Shown here piece after piece: positions 22,881 through 36,063 of a stretch of DNA of 64,000 bases. Under the pieces are notes generated by a model. The model saw only the letters and a program-made list of their open reading frames with translations, was not told the origin of the DNA and searched no databases. The stretch's first letter is position 1. Each line of letters starts with the position of its first letter. Source of the DNA: Diphasiastrum complanatum (taxonomy: Eukaryota > Streptophyta > Lycopodiopsida > Lycopodiales > Lycopodiaceae); contig CM055111.1 in assembly GCA_029204225.1 (NCBI GenBank), positions 8,375,267-8,439,266 on the forward strand. Reading direction: 5' to 3'. The position numbers and the translations under genes are program-made.

Positions 22881-25800
22881 ATTCTCTCCCTTAAAGTAGA
22901 GTCCACTTTTTATACAGTCATATGCATAGCTTTAAAGTCAACAAACTTTAAGTACAGAAAGCTTTGATCTAAACTTATCAGAATTTCTCCAAGAAGTGGC
23001 TTGGTGAAAATATCAGCTAGTTGTTCTTCCATACTACAATGAACAACATGAATGTCATGACTCAACAGCCTCTCACATATAAAGTGATACTGAATCTCAA
23101 TGTGTTTGGTTCTCGCATGGAACACTAGATTCTTTGACTGTCACTATGTGTGGGATTTTTCTGCTTCATGCCAACTTCTTCCAAGATTTGTCTCAACCAT
23201 ATAGCTTCCTGTGCTACACTACACATTGCCTTATACTCTGCTTTGATAGAGCAATTGTACATTGCTTCTTACTAAACCAGGAAAAGCAACTGTCACAAAA
23301 CTAGAATACATACCATGTGGTGGATCTACGATCATCATAGTCACCTCCCCAATCCACATCCACATAGCCACACAACTCAGGTAAATCCTCATGCTTCCTG
23401 TAAATCAAGCCATAATCCGAAGTGCCTTTTACATAACGTAGAATGCGCTTAGCTGCCTTCCAATGCATTTCTGTAGGTGTTGCCATAAACTGACTTAAAT
23501 ACCAACAACATAGCATATATCTGGTCTAGTTGTGGTAAGGTAAATCAAGCTCCCTATTGACTGCCTATACAGCGTAGCATCAAATGACTGTGACTCATCA
23601 AGCTTAGAAAGCTTTTTACCTGGTTCAATAGGAGTATTCACTGGTTTGCAATCCTGCAACCTAAACCTGTGCAGCAACTCATCATGTCTATCATATCTTG
23701 ATTATTTTCCGTAATAATCAAGTCATCAACAGAAAGAGCAATCAAAGCAACCATACCATCAAAGCATAGGACATATAGATTTGGATTAGAATGTGTTCTC
23801 ACCATCCCCTTTGAGCGAAAGTAGGCATCAATCCTGCTATACCATGCACGTGGTGCCTGTTTAAGACCATAAAGCACTTTCTTCAAGCGACATATTGTAT
23901 TCTTCTGTCCTTTCGCCACAAAGCCTTCAGGTTGATCAATAAACACCTCTTCTTCTAACTCACCATTCAGAAAAGCAGATTTCACATCCATTTGATGCAA
24001 AGGCCAACCAAAATGTGAAGCTAAAGCAACAGTAGACGTAGAGTATTCCACTTACATATTGGCACAAAGGTCTCCTCATAGTCGATGCCTTTACTTTGTG
24101 CGTACCCTTTGATCACCAATCTTGCCTTGTGCTTTGCTATACATCCATCTGCATGGCACTTAGTCCTGTATACCCATTTGCAACCAATGGGTTTCTTGCC
24201 AACTGGTGGTTCTACTAAGTCCCATGCTTAGCAATTGACTCCATCTCCTCTCCCATGGCCTTGACCCAAATGTCATCATCCTTCGCTTCATCATAAGTCG
24301 AAGGTTCTTTTCTTTGAATAATGCTAAATAGGAGAGCATAATTTGCTTCATACCTTTCAGGTTGTGTCTTCTCTCTTGTTGATCTTTGTAGCTCTCCTTG
24401 GCTAGATGATCCTGGAAAGTCATCCTGTCACGGCTCTCCAACAATCTCTCAAACCACTTAGGGAGCTTCTTGTCAGGTGATCGGCTTCCTGGTGAAAATG
24501 TATCCCACGGTACATCCTTCTCCTTCCGTTTGTCAACTGCAACTTCAATCCTTCTGTCTCTTGAGGTTGAGTAGTAGTATCTTGAGATGTATCCTCTTTT
24601 TCATCATTTGGAAGGTCAATGAATGGATCATCATCAGGAGGTATCCTCACTATACCATCTTTCCCACTGGATGTGTGTATCTTCTCAGCATTGTCGTCTT
24701 CATACAACTTGGATTCATCAAAGATAACATCATGGCTTACATAGATTTTGTTTTCCACTGGATCAAAACATCTATGGCCCTTCACACGATCATCATATCC
24801 TAGGAATATACACTTGATAGCTTTTACATCAAGTTTATGTATCTCTTCCTTAGGAATGTGTACAAAGGCCTTACATCCAAAGATTTGCAAGTGGTTCACC
24901 TTTGGCTTCTTCTTTGTGAATGCCTCCTTAGGTGTAATCTTTGGTATAGCAATGGTAGGACTTCTAAAGATAGACTGCCGTACTGCATGCTTCTGACCAA
25001 AAATCTTTTGGTAGTTATATCTCAGCTAGCATAGATCTGGCACTTACCACAATCGTACAATTCTTGCACCCAGCTACACCATTAAGAGCAGGAGTATGAG
25101 CTTGCGTAAATTGTTTTTTGATCCCACATTGATCACAAAGATCATTCAAGTCATTAGACTTGTACTCACCTCCACTATCTAATCTTAGGACTTTGATCTT
25201 CCTATCTGTTTGATTTTTGACCAAAGCTTTGAAGCTCTTGAAATTGTCAAATGCATCTGATTCTTCTTCAAGAATTAGATCCACGTCTTACGTGACATAT
25301 CATCAATAAAGGTCATGAAATAGAAGGCTTTACCTAAGGACATAGTCCTCATAGGCCAACATAAATCTATGTGGATAAAATCCAGGATGTTCTTTGCCCT
25401 TACAACACGTCCCATATACACATGATTCACACATCGGTTTCAAGTGGTCTTCTATGGTAGGCAATCATGTTACCATCTCCAATTTTCTCATCAAGCGGAG
25501 GCTTCCTAAGTTCAAGTGACCAAGCCTCTTATGCCACAACTCAGTTTGCGATTGAATGGATGATACAAGTCCATGTTGTCCCTTGATTGTAGCATTCAAC
25601 CTATACAATTGAGTATTGGGCTCCCTTACTCAATCTGCAATAACTCTGAACTTTTGGTTCACATCCTTCACAAAGAAACGATCATGGGCAAATTCTACTT
25701 TCAACTTTTGATCAATAATGACTCCAAGAAAAAGTATATTTTTCTTCAGACCTGGTACGTAAAGTACCTCCTTGATCATCCTGCTTTTGCCATCAGGTAG

Positions 25801-26864
25801 TTGGATTGAAACGGTGCCTATCCCCTTGATCTTGCACACATCACCATTTGCTTGTGAAATGGACATTCCATTATCCAACACTTTCAAGCTACTGAACCAA
25901 TTTTTGTTACCTGTCATGTGTCTTGTGGCTCCCGAGTCAATATACCACGCTTGTTCATCTTGATTAGATGACAATGCAGATATGAATATGCTAGGGTCTT
26001 CAATCTCACCCTCATCGACAAGGTTACCTGCTTGCTTTGGTTTTCCCTTGCCTTGTTCCACCAGGAATTTGCGACATTCACTCTTCCAATGGCCCTTTTT
26101 ACCACAATGGAAGCAGTTGTCTTTCTTCTTGGTCTTACTGGAAGATCCCTCATCCTCTAGAGTCTTGGCAAATTGCTGTTTAGACTTCTTCTTGCCCTTT
26201 CCCTTGCCTTGTTTTTGGCGTGTCGCAAGTGCTTGATCGTCAGTATTTTGACGTCTAACTTTCACCATTTTTTGTCGTTGCTCTTCCTACATCAAGATTC
26301 ATATGAGCTCGTCAAAGGTTGGCAATATTTCTCTTTATGCTATTCCGCTCACAAACATCTGATAGGGTTCTGCAATGCCACACAATGCACTATGCACTAG
26401 ATGCGCTTACCAATAGAATGCAGTTCATCCCTCATTGTCTTGATTCTGGTCATGTACTTCTGAATGTGCTCTCCTTGTTCCATTCGGGCACTATTCAACT
26501 TTGACTTCATAAACATGATACTTGATAGATTTGAAATCTCGAACTGTTCCTTTAGCAGATCTCATGCCTGTCTGGGTGTAACAGCATCACAAATGTGGGT
26601 AATGATGTAATCCTTCATTGACAAGTTAATAAAGGTCAAAGCTTTCCTCATCTTTTTGTCGAACACTTTGATATCCGCTCCATTTGGCGGCCTTCTCTCA
26701 TTACCTGTGATGACTTCCCACATGTCTTTCTCCATCAGTATGTTTTTCATTTTGAATTTCCACATTGCATAGTTGGAAATCCCATCCAATTTGCTACTTT
26801 CACTGAAAATGGACTCTCCCATGTTTGACATCGAAAAACTGCTTGAAAATGGACTCTCCCATGT
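22881..26864 (-). pseudogene. degenerate Ty1/copia element with gag-PR-IN-RT-RH order
   Basis: Minus strand. gag 26831-26562 (KLDGISNYAMWKFKMKNILM). Zinc knuckle (CFHCGKKGHWKSEC) and protease (WYIDSGATRHMTG) in 26268-25630. Integrase core 25284-25015 (DSGGEYKSNDL) and its C-terminal part 24899-24420 (IFGCKAFVHIPKEE, FLGYDD). RT 24051-23638 (MDVKSAFLNGELEEEVFI, YGLKQAPRAWY; the YVDD site reads SVDD). Connecting region and RNase H 23677-22910 (ADIFTKPL). The domain order is complete, but at least five frame breaks and stops make it inactive. No 5' LTR is seen: the upstream end is cut at about 26864 by the tandem repeat. Confidence 0.92.
26804..26864. repeat. 21-bp direct repeat at the gag start
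   Basis: TGAAAATGGACTCTCCCATG plus one base occurs at 26804-26824 and again at 26844-26864. The first contains the beginning of the copia gag. The second forms the junction with the following tandem repeat. Confidence 0.85.
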
Positions 26865-26865
26865 C

Positions 26866-27631
26866 GTAGGCTAAAAGCAGTATGCCGAGGCCAACTGTGA
26901 TGTTAGAAGCTGAAAATAATGACGTTCACCTTTTTCCTTACCAGGCCACTCGCCGCTTTTCCACCAAATTGAAAGCCAAATCGGTGTCGCCTTTAGAAAT
27001 GCACTCAGTCATCAACTCCCAACTACGTGCCCAATGGAATGGTGAAATCACTTTTGGCGCACTCCGAGCACTTTCTCCGCTGCAATCACTCTGTTTTGTT
27101 GTACTGTACTTGCAGGTACAATCTGGGTGCCTTTCGTTTGGGTCAAAACGGACAAAGGACCCAAAAAATAGGGACTTTTCTAGTTTTTCAGCTGTTTCTT
27201 CAAAGTGAATAAACTTCACCTTTTATGAAATTGGGACCCAATTCAACTTTCACTTTGAAAATTTTTAATGAAGTTGCAATGTGAATTGCACTTCAGGCCC
27301 CTTCCATTGAAATTTCGGTGGATTTAAGGAGAGCCAACGCTCAGATTCGATCCGATGGTGCTCCCTTTTCCAGATCACCATCGTCGATCTACAAAGGAGT
27401 TTATCCTGTGGTCACCAGCCTGCCCGTGCATCGAACTCTTTTCTTGGAGACACCAGCTCCCTCGAGACACTACGACTTCAGCTTGGTTGGATGCGCGTGA
27501 GCCATGCTCGCACTCTGTCTGCGGCCGGGTCTACCCCACCCACTTTTAGCTTGATCAAACTCTGTTTTAGATCAAATTGAGCACGATCTGAGGCCTAGAA
27601 TAGGGTCGCCCTACTACTTGAAACTTCTGTC
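26866..27631 (+). repeat. ~766-bp tandem repeat, unit 1
   Basis: Begins near TAGGCTAAAAGCAGTATGCC and repeats at 27632-28400 with substitutions and a few indels. No retroelement protein is encoded. The short frames in it are not conserved between the two units. It may be a satellite-like repeat or a doubled piece of LTR or LINE. Confidence 0.85.
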
Positions 27632-28400
27632 ATAGGCTAAAAGCAGTATGCCGAGGCCAACTATGATGTCAGAAATTGAAAATAATGACCTTCACCTTTT
27701 CCCTTACCAGGCCACTCGCTGCTTTTCCACCAAATTGAAAGCCAAATTGGTGTCACCTTTAGAAATGCACTCAGTCGTCAACTCCCAACTATGTGCCCAA
27801 TGGAATGGTGAAATCACTTTTGGTGCACTCCGAACACTTTTTTTGCTGTAATCACTCTGTTTTTCTGTACCGTACTTGCAGGTACAATCCGGGTGCCCTT
27901 CGTTTGGAGGTTATAGCTTTTCGTTTGGGTCAAAACGGACAAAGGACCCAAAAATAGGGACTTTTCTAGTTTTTTAACTGTTTCTTCAAAGTGAAGAAAC
28001 TTCACCTTTCATGAAATTGGGACCCAGCTCAACTTTCACTTTGAAAATTTTTAATGAAGTTGCAATGTGAATTGCACTTCAGGCCCCTTCCATTGAAATT
28101 CAAGTGGATTTAAGGAGATCCAACGATCAGATTTGATACGATGGTGCTCCCTTTTCCAGATCACCACCGTCAATCTAGAAAGGAGCTTATCCTGTGATCA
28201 CCAACATGACCGTGCGTCGAACTCTTTTTTTTGGAGACACCAGCTCCCTCGAGACACTACGACTTCAGCTTGGTTGGACGCGCACGAGCCACGCTCTCTC
28301 TCTATTTGCGGCTGCGCCTACCCTGCTCATTTTCAGCTTAATCAAGCTCTATTTTAGATCAAATTGAGCACGATCTGAGGCCTAGAATACGGTCGCCTTA
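27632..28400 (+). repeat. ~766-bp tandem repeat, unit 2
   Basis: Second unit, clearly more diverged than the 12 kb copies are from each other. It has a small insertion near 27900 and ends after the phrase GAGGCCTAGAATA, where similarity stops. Confidence 0.85.
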
Positions 28401-28771
28401 CTGATTCTAAGTCTCCAGTTGTTCAATCATGAAATTCCGTGGAGAAACGGGGATTTTGACTCAACTTGACAAAGTGGCTTTTTTCACCTTTTATCGCGAA
28501 TCTGCTAGGTTAACTGTCTGCAGACAACTCTCTGATATAAACCTCAAAATCTCTCCATGGCTGGTTGACAGTATAATTAGCTTCCTTCATGTCCTTACAA
28601 CATCCAAAACGGTGCACAAACTGTGTAGAAAACTGTAATCTTAAGACTAGTTTCAATTTTCAACTGGCTTCAAAATTGTCAATTTTTCACCAAATTTTTT
28701 CCTGTCTGATGCTATGGCCTTTATAAACTAGAAACCTTGCACCAGTGCTTCTGTTTCCATCTTCAACCCAG

Positions 28772-29876
28772 CCGATTTTACCTATGGGATAAGGGAAAAT
28801 AGGAAGTCTATGTTTTATTTCATTTGTTCATTTTCCTACTTTGTTAATCTTGTTGTTTGGTGAATTTCTTTTCCAATCTGTATGTTATAAAAAATAAAAG
28901 AGACAAATCAAAATTATTCCTAGAAATGATGTCTGTTGTTGTATGCATGAGCCCTTGTTGAAGTGCAGAAATATGATGATCCAGAAGTCAAAGTCATTTG
29001 CACCCACCACCCCTACACTTGCATCATATAGCCACGGCGTGATTGGACCAACAGATTGCAACATTGAATGAATGCATTCATATCCATACACTCCACATAT
29101 ACTCTAAGCTACATAGGGCATCATGCATTGTTGTAACGGGCACATGATTGATTGATATAGAAGCATATGGGGGGTTAAAGAGAGGAAAAAATTGGGAACA
29201 AAAACAGTGCAACAAGGAGGGGAGTGATTCCTCTACCCAATTAATAAGACACTTGAAAAAGAAAAAGAAAAAGAGAGAGACCTATATCAGTTTGATGATG
29301 CTTGATGGCTCCAAATCGGATCTATAACCATTTGTGAGGTTCGACATCTTTCCTCACAATACTTGATTGGATCTGATTAGTAGGCAAGCTCAAATGGAGC
29401 TAGATCTCCTCTAGCTCATTATTCAGATTTCATTCATAGATCTCATTCATAGTGGACATCAATTAGTGGATCACACAATTTAGATTCAATCAAAAGATCC
29501 CAACAACTTACAATTGAAATTTTCATGTAGATCCATTATGATGAAGCTTGTTATTTGAGAGGTACAATGATATCATGAGTGGATCTATGATCATCAACAT
29601 GATTGAAACTTCTTGATGTGCATTATAGATTTCATAGATCTTGTAGTTATTCCACCATATATGCATCAGTATCATTAGACAAGATTCAAGTACAAGATTT
29701 AGACATTGAATTACCCACACTACGAATGGTTTTCAGATTACATATACCTTATCAATCATATCTCTTTGAAATTGATAGATCGCATTAACACACACACACA
29801 CACACACACACCGATGGGACGATATTAGACACATTGTTGATGACTTGCATCCATATAATCCCACCACAAATTTTGA
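28772..29876. repeat. ~1.1 kb inverted repeat, left arm
   Basis: Reverse complement of 39104-40306. The outer end is near GATTTTACCTATGGGATAAG, and the inner end includes a (CA)n run and about 65 bp beyond it. No matching target-site duplication is found outside the arms. Confidence 0.9.
29788..29811. repeat. (CA)n microsatellite
   Basis: About 11-12 CA units at the inner part of the left inverted-repeat arm. Its mirror images are the (TG)n runs at 39171-39194 and 39271-39289. Confidence 0.95.
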
Positions 29877-30886
29877 CTTGGTTAAAAGAGAGTTTTATTG
29901 GCCAAAGCTCAAACCATATGTCGAGTCATATGTTATTAAATGCAAGCCCTGTCAACTAGCAAAGGCTGAACACCATAAGATTGGTAGCTTTTGCATCCGT
30001 TAGATATCCCTGATAAGAGGTGGGAAAGCATATCTATGGATTTTGTAGTTGGACTTCTTAAGACCCAATGACAAAATGATTCTATTTGGGTTGTAGTGGA
30101 TTGGTTAAAAGTTAGATGCTTTTGTACCAGTAAAGTCGACTATAAAGGCTTCTGATTTAGCCCAGATCTTTGTTGAAAGATTATTTCGGTTGTATGGTCT
30201 GCCAAGTGACATTGTTAGTGATAGAGATCCTAAGTTCACAGGTCACTTTTGGTCAGCAGTATTCCATAAATTGGAAAATTCTCTGAGTTTAAGTTCTTCT
30301 GATCACCCTGAATCAGATGGCCAGACAGAAAGGACTAATCAAACTATGGAAGTTATTTTGAGGACGTTTTCTCACAGGCAATCTCATTGGGAAGATTACC
30401 TCCCACTGGTTGAGTTTGCATATAATAGTAGAAAATATTCTGCTACAGGTTAAGCTTTTATGCATATGTACGGTTTTCAACCTAGATCTCCAATAAATGT
30501 TGAGATGAAGTCTGTTAAGATCCAGAAGGTTGCTGATTTCCTGCATGATATGCAAGAGATGTTGCAAGTGGCTAAGGATAGTATCCGTAGTGCTCAGGAT
30601 AGAGTTAAACACTATATGGATTTTAAGAGCTCCAAGATATTTCAAAGTTGATGAGTGGGTATACCTTAGGATTCCAAAAGATTGTAAGACATTACGTACA
30701 GGGAAGCATTACAAACTGTCCACCCATTTAGAGATAAACAATTGAGAAATCGTTCTATCTCTGAGTGCCTAATTCGGTGGAAAGGTTATACTGAGGACGA
30801 TGATTCATGGGAGAGAGTTGATAGCGTAGAGAAGAATTTTCCTAAGTTCAGCTTTTGAGGACATGAGCAATTTAAGGGGGGGGAAA
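29876..30886 (+). pseudogene. gypsy chromovirus integrase and chromodomain
   Basis: Plus-strand relative of 8084-11034. Integrase zinc-binding region (KREFYWPKLKPYV, KCKPCQLAK), core with SDRDPKFTGHFWSAVF and ESDGQTERTNQ, then after a deletion a chromodomain-like end (LIRWKGYTEDDDSWERVD) near 30760-30850. In-frame stops and a deletion near 30728 show it is dead. It ends in a polypurine tract (AAGGGGGGGGAAA) just before an LTR. Chromodomains steer this retroelement clade to heterochromatin. Confidence 0.88.
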
Positions 30887-31340
30887 TGTTATGTCCATGA
30901 CCAGTACATAGGATTCAGTATACTCCTAGTCTTGGATACACAGCACTCCAATGAATCAAGCTGTTAGGTATACCACGTCATACTGGACATGACCCAGAAG
31001 TAACTAATATCCTTGTGAGGCCCAAAACACACTAAATGGAGTTAGTACAAAGTATGCATGTGTAGAGTTATCAATAGCAATTCTATGAATAGAGGATCCA
31101 TGCATAGAGACTTTATTCTAGATGAATCTATGTATAGGGGAGTTAGGACCTTGCATGTCTATGTGCACAGGCAGTTTTAGGCTCTATGCCCAACAACGCT
31201 TTTTAGGAAGGAAAAGGAGGGGGATGGGGGGTAAAGACTCCATTTCCATCATTGAGGAGCTTAATTGTGGCCTAGTCTCCTTGAGTAGTTCTCTCAAGCT
31301 CTCTAAGCCATTTGTTGCAAATCTCTTGTCGTTTTTTCTT
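30887..31340 (+). mobile_element. chromovirus 3' LTR (right limit uncertain)
   Basis: Starts TGTTATGTCC directly after the polypurine tract. The right end is not certain. A gypsy gag starts at 31362, so the space could hold the end of this LTR and the start of another element. Confidence 0.55.
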
Positions 31341-31361
31341 TGTCTCCTTCCTTAGCGCCCC

Positions 31362-32374
31362 ATGGATCCTGCTATGCCCTTGGGTGGAGGACCGTCTTCA
31401 CTACCACCTCCTCCTGATGTAGATACTAATCAACTTGTTCAGGCTTTGAACTTGCTGCAAAACCAAATCTTGGACATGCAAGCCAAGCATGCCACGACCG
31501 AGCAAGAGTGGCATTCTTCGACGCACTTGCGGTCCGCTGGTGTTGATCCAATGTTTAATCCGAAATTCTTTTCAGGTGAAAAGAAGGTTCGGCTTCCCGA
31601 TGTGGTATTGTCATGGCTCGATCGGTGGAATAGTCATTTTTCCATGCACGATGTGCCTGATAGTACAAAGATCAATTCTGCTCTCATGTTTTTACGTGGC
31701 AAGGCGTTCACTTGGTGGCAAGATCTGAAGGAGAGGGCTGGTGCCCCTTCTACATGGATGCCTTTCAAGAAGCCTTTAAAACGACTTTGCTTTCGATGTT
31801 GGATGACTTTGAGCATTGGCGGCATTTCGCCACCGTGCAGATGGGTACTAGACCGTTAGATGCCTATATCCAAGCATTCCAAGAGATTTTGCCCCGATTC
31901 GCTTTGCGAATCGATCCTATCCTGTTTAAACTACACTTTATATTGGGGCTTTCGAAAGAATTTCAACTAGAAGTGCGGCGTAACCAACCGCAAACTATCA
32001 AGGATGCAGTTTGCTTTGTGGAAATCGTCAATGACGCCGATTTTGCCTCTTGCAAGGAGCAAAGTATGCCCAAGGCTGAACAAAAAGAAAAGAAAATTTT
32101 CAAGAAGCGGTGCAAAGACAAGACGGACACCGATTCCCAAGGTGGAAAAAAGCGCGTCAAGTTGGATCGCGCGGATTTTGACAACGCGAGAACCAACGAC
32201 TTGTGCTTTTCCTGTATGGAGAAGGGGCATTTGCCAAAACATTGTCCAAAGAAAAAGCAAAATAAATCTGGCAGGCAACCTAAATCCTTTAAAGCGCCAG
32301 GTAATTCTAATATTTCTTTTGTTGACTTATCCTTTAATAAACTATTTTTGGCCCCCACGATCTCATTCGTATGA
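31362..32374 (+). pseudogene. gypsy gag with zinc knuckle
   Basis: The ATG at 31362 opens a gag frame (MDPAMPLGGGPSSLPPPP, then FSGEKKVRLPDVVLSWLDRW) that shifts frame near 31750 and continues (MDAFQEAFKTTLLSMLDDF) to a CCHC zinc knuckle (CFSCMEKGHLPKHC) from about 32203. Such gag proteins package retroelement RNA. One frameshift, with the rest continuous. Confidence 0.88.
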
Positions 32375-34420
32375 ATGGAGTCGTAGGACGCCAAACTATG
32401 ACTGTTCTTTTTTATGATGGTTCCACACATAACTTCATAAATGCTAAGCTGGTGTAGAAGCTCAAGGCAGCTACCGCACCAAGTAATCACTTGATGTGGT
32501 GAAAATGGCATCAGGGGAAGATCCCCAAGTTTGGGATGTTCCTCAACTGCCGCTTTAGATTCAGGATTATGTTGAACCGCTAGATTGTCATATCATGAAT
32601 TTGGATAGCGTAGACATAATCTTAAGAAAAGAATGGTTTTATTCTAAAAATGAGTCTTTAAGAAAGGATTATGTTACTCATAGTATTTCTTTTTTGTATA
32701 AGGGCTCGTTGTTTGAGCTAAAAGGCGATGTAAATAGGCCTTTTGATCCTATGGTTTTTGCTTTAGAAGTTGTTGAATATTTGAAAGATTCTGGTAATAA
32801 AGTTTATCTTTGTTTCTTGAAAGATGAAATTTATGTGGATGACCATGCAGTCCAGATTCTAAATATTGAATTATCGCATTTGCCTTTGAATGTGCCTTTA
32901 AATAATCCCTGAAGTGTTATTTCTCTCACACATATATCTAACATTAGGGAAACATTCTTTGGAAGCCTACCTAGATTAACAAGCTTAGGCAAGAATATAG
33001 CGATGTTTTTTCTTATGGCCTACCTCCCCAAAGGAGTGTTGACCATCAGGTTGAGTTGCTTCCTGGAAGCCAATCTGTATCTCTTTTTCCATACAGGGTT
33101 AGCATAAAGGAAGAGTAAGCAGTTACAAGAACTCCTTAGGATGGGCCATATTCGGCCTAATAAGTCCCCTTAGGGAGCACCAATCCTTTTAGTTAGTAAA
33201 AAGGATGGAGGCACACGTTTGTGTGGTGACATTTAGAAGTTAAATGATTTAACCATCAAGAACAGATTTCCCATATTTATTGTCTGAATGGAGGTAAGTA
33301 TTTCTCCAAGATTGATCTTAGATCAGGTTACATCAGTTATGCTTTGCTGAGATCCAATCTGATTTGTATCTTTCACTACGGGATCTTTGTTGAACAGATA
33401 GCTTTTTCGGTCGCATCTGGCTAGATGTCCTGATAGGAAATTCTAGATCTAGTGATGACCTTGGGATGCAGGATCCCAAGCAATCCTGAAATGATAAGAT
33501 ACTTGAAGACTATTCCATAAGGAATGGCTTGCTTTTCTGAAAGGGAAAGGCTTTTGTGCTAGATAGGGAAGACTTGCAGGCCCAAATCCTATAGCAGTGT
33601 CATGACAACCCTTGTGCTAGTCACCCAGACATACAGAGGACACTTGACCTTGTTAGGCAGAATTTCTTCTAGCCTAAGATGAAAGGTCATGTCGAGGCAT
33701 ACATTCAAGGTTGTGAACAATGCCAGCAAAATAAAGCAAAAAGACTCAAAGTTGCGGGTCTTCTACATCTCTTGGACATTCCCACCAAAAAATGGAAAAG
33801 TATTTCAATGGATTTTGTGGTTGGACTCCCTAAAATCCGGAGTGATCATGATGCCATTTGGGTGGTGGTTGACAGGCTAACCAAGATGGCGCAATTTATA
33901 CCAACTAAATTAACTGTCAAGGCATCTGAACTAGCCAAGCTTTTCGTTGAAAAGTTGTTCAGATTGTATGGTTTGCCAAATGATATTGTTACTGATCGAG
34001 ACTCCAAGTTCACTAGCAAGTTCTGGCAAGTAGTTTTTGAAAAACTTGAAAGAACCCTTAGTCTTAGTTCTTTAGATCGCCCAAAATCTGATGGGCAGAC
34101 AGAACGTGTCAACCAGACGTTGGAAGATATGCTTAGAGGATATGTTTCTCACCGACAGTTTGATTGAGAAAAGTATCTCCCAATGGTTGAGTTCGTGTAC
34201 AATAGTGCCAAGCATTCTGCCATCGGATTCAGTCTATTATGTTGATGTATGGCTTTCAGCTAGTTTTGGTCGGACTCAAAGGTCTCAAGGTGCAAGCTGC
34301 AGTAGATTTCCTGCAAGATATGCAATAAATGTTGCTAGTGGCCAAGGAAAGCATAAAAACCGCTCAGGATAGAGCTCAGCTTTATGCTAACCGCGGTTGA
34401 TCACCTCTAGAAATTGAGGT
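32375..34420 (+). pseudogene. gypsy pol remnant (PR, RT, IN)
   Basis: Continues from the gag. Aspartic-protease remnant (LFYDGSTHNFI, where a DSG would be expected), a WFYS...LRKDYVTHSISFLYKG segment (32595-32912) and the RT N-terminus with stops (APILLVSKKDGGTRLCGDI). A large loss of RT and RNase H follows, then an integrase (33679-34167) with SMDFVVGLP, TDRDSKFTSKFWQ and [11 protein letters not shown]. The chromodomain is not reached. Dead element. Confidence 0.88.
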
Positions 34421-34439
34421 CGGAACCTGGGTGTGTGCA

Positions 34440-34820
34440 GACTTGCGCAGGTCCATAACAACGAGTCACTGCGAGCCAATAAGACATTGACACATGGCAC
34501 CCAAAAGACTTATAGCTCCAGATCAGCGTTTCATCCCATAAAGAGACCATCACCTCATGTTTCATGTTGTGTGCCCTTATGGGTACGTAACATTCTCTCC
34601 CCCTTTAAGAGTCTCCTCCTAATGGGAGCAAACTAGGGAAGTTCAATCTTAAATAGTCTTCTCTCTTCCAAGTGTCCTCATCATCTGACTTGCCCTTCCA
34701 ACGTGTAACGAGGAGAAAGCTTATGGCATTTTCCCGTCCAAAGTACCTTTGAATCCTTAGGGATTGTAAGATAAGCTTGGTATTCATTTTCTCCTGGAGA
34801 ATGAAGAGCTCTTCCACTGT
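34440..34820 (-). pseudogene. chromovirus chromodomain end and LTR, minus strand
   Basis: The frame 34817-34605 ends in a chromodomain-like segment (VTRWKGKSDDEDTWKREDYL, NFPSLL). A polypurine tract (AAAGGGGGAGAGAA) and an LTR start TGTTACGTACCC at about 34592 follow, with the LTR running down to about 34440. This is the 3' end of another gypsy element in the opposite orientation. Confidence 0.75.
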
Positions 34821-34999
34821 TGGTCAGGTCAGGACGATTATCCAGGCCTCAGGATGTAGGTAGGCGAGGGTCGAGGGTAATTCTTGGTGGTATGGGACAC
34901 CATGGCTTACAAGAGATCTGAGCTTGCTTGATGTTGGTCTATAGCTCTAGTGCAGGGGAGTGAGGTGGTAGTACCTCTATGGTTGGGCGGTAACATAGC

Positions 35000-36063
35000 G
35001 TTTGTCACTTGTTTGTGCTTTAGCAATGACCGGCATGACGCTGGGGATTCTATTAGTAATCATGGATAGGTTGACTAAAATGGTCAGGTTTATCCCAACT
35101 AAGACTACAGTGAGGGCGCCTGAGTTAGCCACAGGTTCTTCATCGAAAATATTTATAGGCTCTATGGACTTCCGTCAAGTATTGTTAGTGATAGAGATCC
35201 TGAGTTTACTAGCAATTTTTGGCAAGAGGTGTTTCTTAAGCTAGAAACTAAGCTATAAAGGGGTACTTCTAACCACTCATAGACGGATGGTCAAACAGAA
35301 AGAGTCAATCAAGTCCTAGAATATATGTTGAGAGCTTATGTGAGTAGCAAACAGTCTAACTGGGAAGAATATCTTCCGTTGTTGGAGTTTGCCTATAATA
35401 GCTTGAAGCATGATACCACTTGGTATAGTGCATTCATGTTGATGTACGGGTATCAACCTCGAGCCCCAATGGCAGTGGGACTCGAGAGAGAGCAGATACA
35501 AACTGTCAAGGATTTTCTCCAAGACATGTTGGATGCTAAAGATTGCTAGAGAGAATGTCCAACAGATGCAAGTGTGATCTCGACATTATGCGGATAAAAC
35601 CCGTAGGGTAGTAGCCTTTAAGGAAGGAGATGAAGTTTATTTGCGAGTTGTAGAGAAATCTGAAACTCTGCGGAGACGTAAGTGTCCGAACTTATCTCCT
35701 AGATATTGTGGACCATTTGCGGTACTAAAGAGTGTTGGAAGCTCGGCTTATAAACTGGCTTTGCCAGAAGGGTCCAAGGTTCACCCAATGTTCCATGTTA
35801 GTAGACTGAAGAGAGTGCTCAAGGACGGAGATTATCCTTCAAGGAATTTAGGTCTTTGCCACATGAGTCAGAAGAAATTCAAGATACACGGGGACGTAGG
35901 TTGAGGCATACGATCTGCAAGGAGTATCTCGTGAAGTGTAAGGATTAGACAACCGAGGAGGCTACCTGGGAGTGAGCCGAGGTTCTTCATAAAAGATATC
36001 CTACCTTCCTTGCCGAAGAAGCAACTTTTGAGGCCGAGAGCTTTTACGGGTGCCCGGGGGAAG
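35000..36063 (+). pseudogene. third gypsy integrase remnant
   Basis: Pieces in different frames: [50 protein letters not shown], then YCGPFAVLKSVGSSAYKLAL and HPMFHVSRLKRVLKD (35641-35904). Several stops. It ends in a purine-rich tract (CCCGGGGGAAG) before a likely LTR. Confidence 0.85.

Noticed and set aside
22881-26864. Autonomous copia element
   Set aside because: Frame breaks in every domain, altered RT active site (SVDD) and no 5' LTR.
26882-27851. Short ORFs shared by the two 766-bp tandem units
   Set aside because: The frames shift and stop differently in the two units, so they are not under coding constraint.
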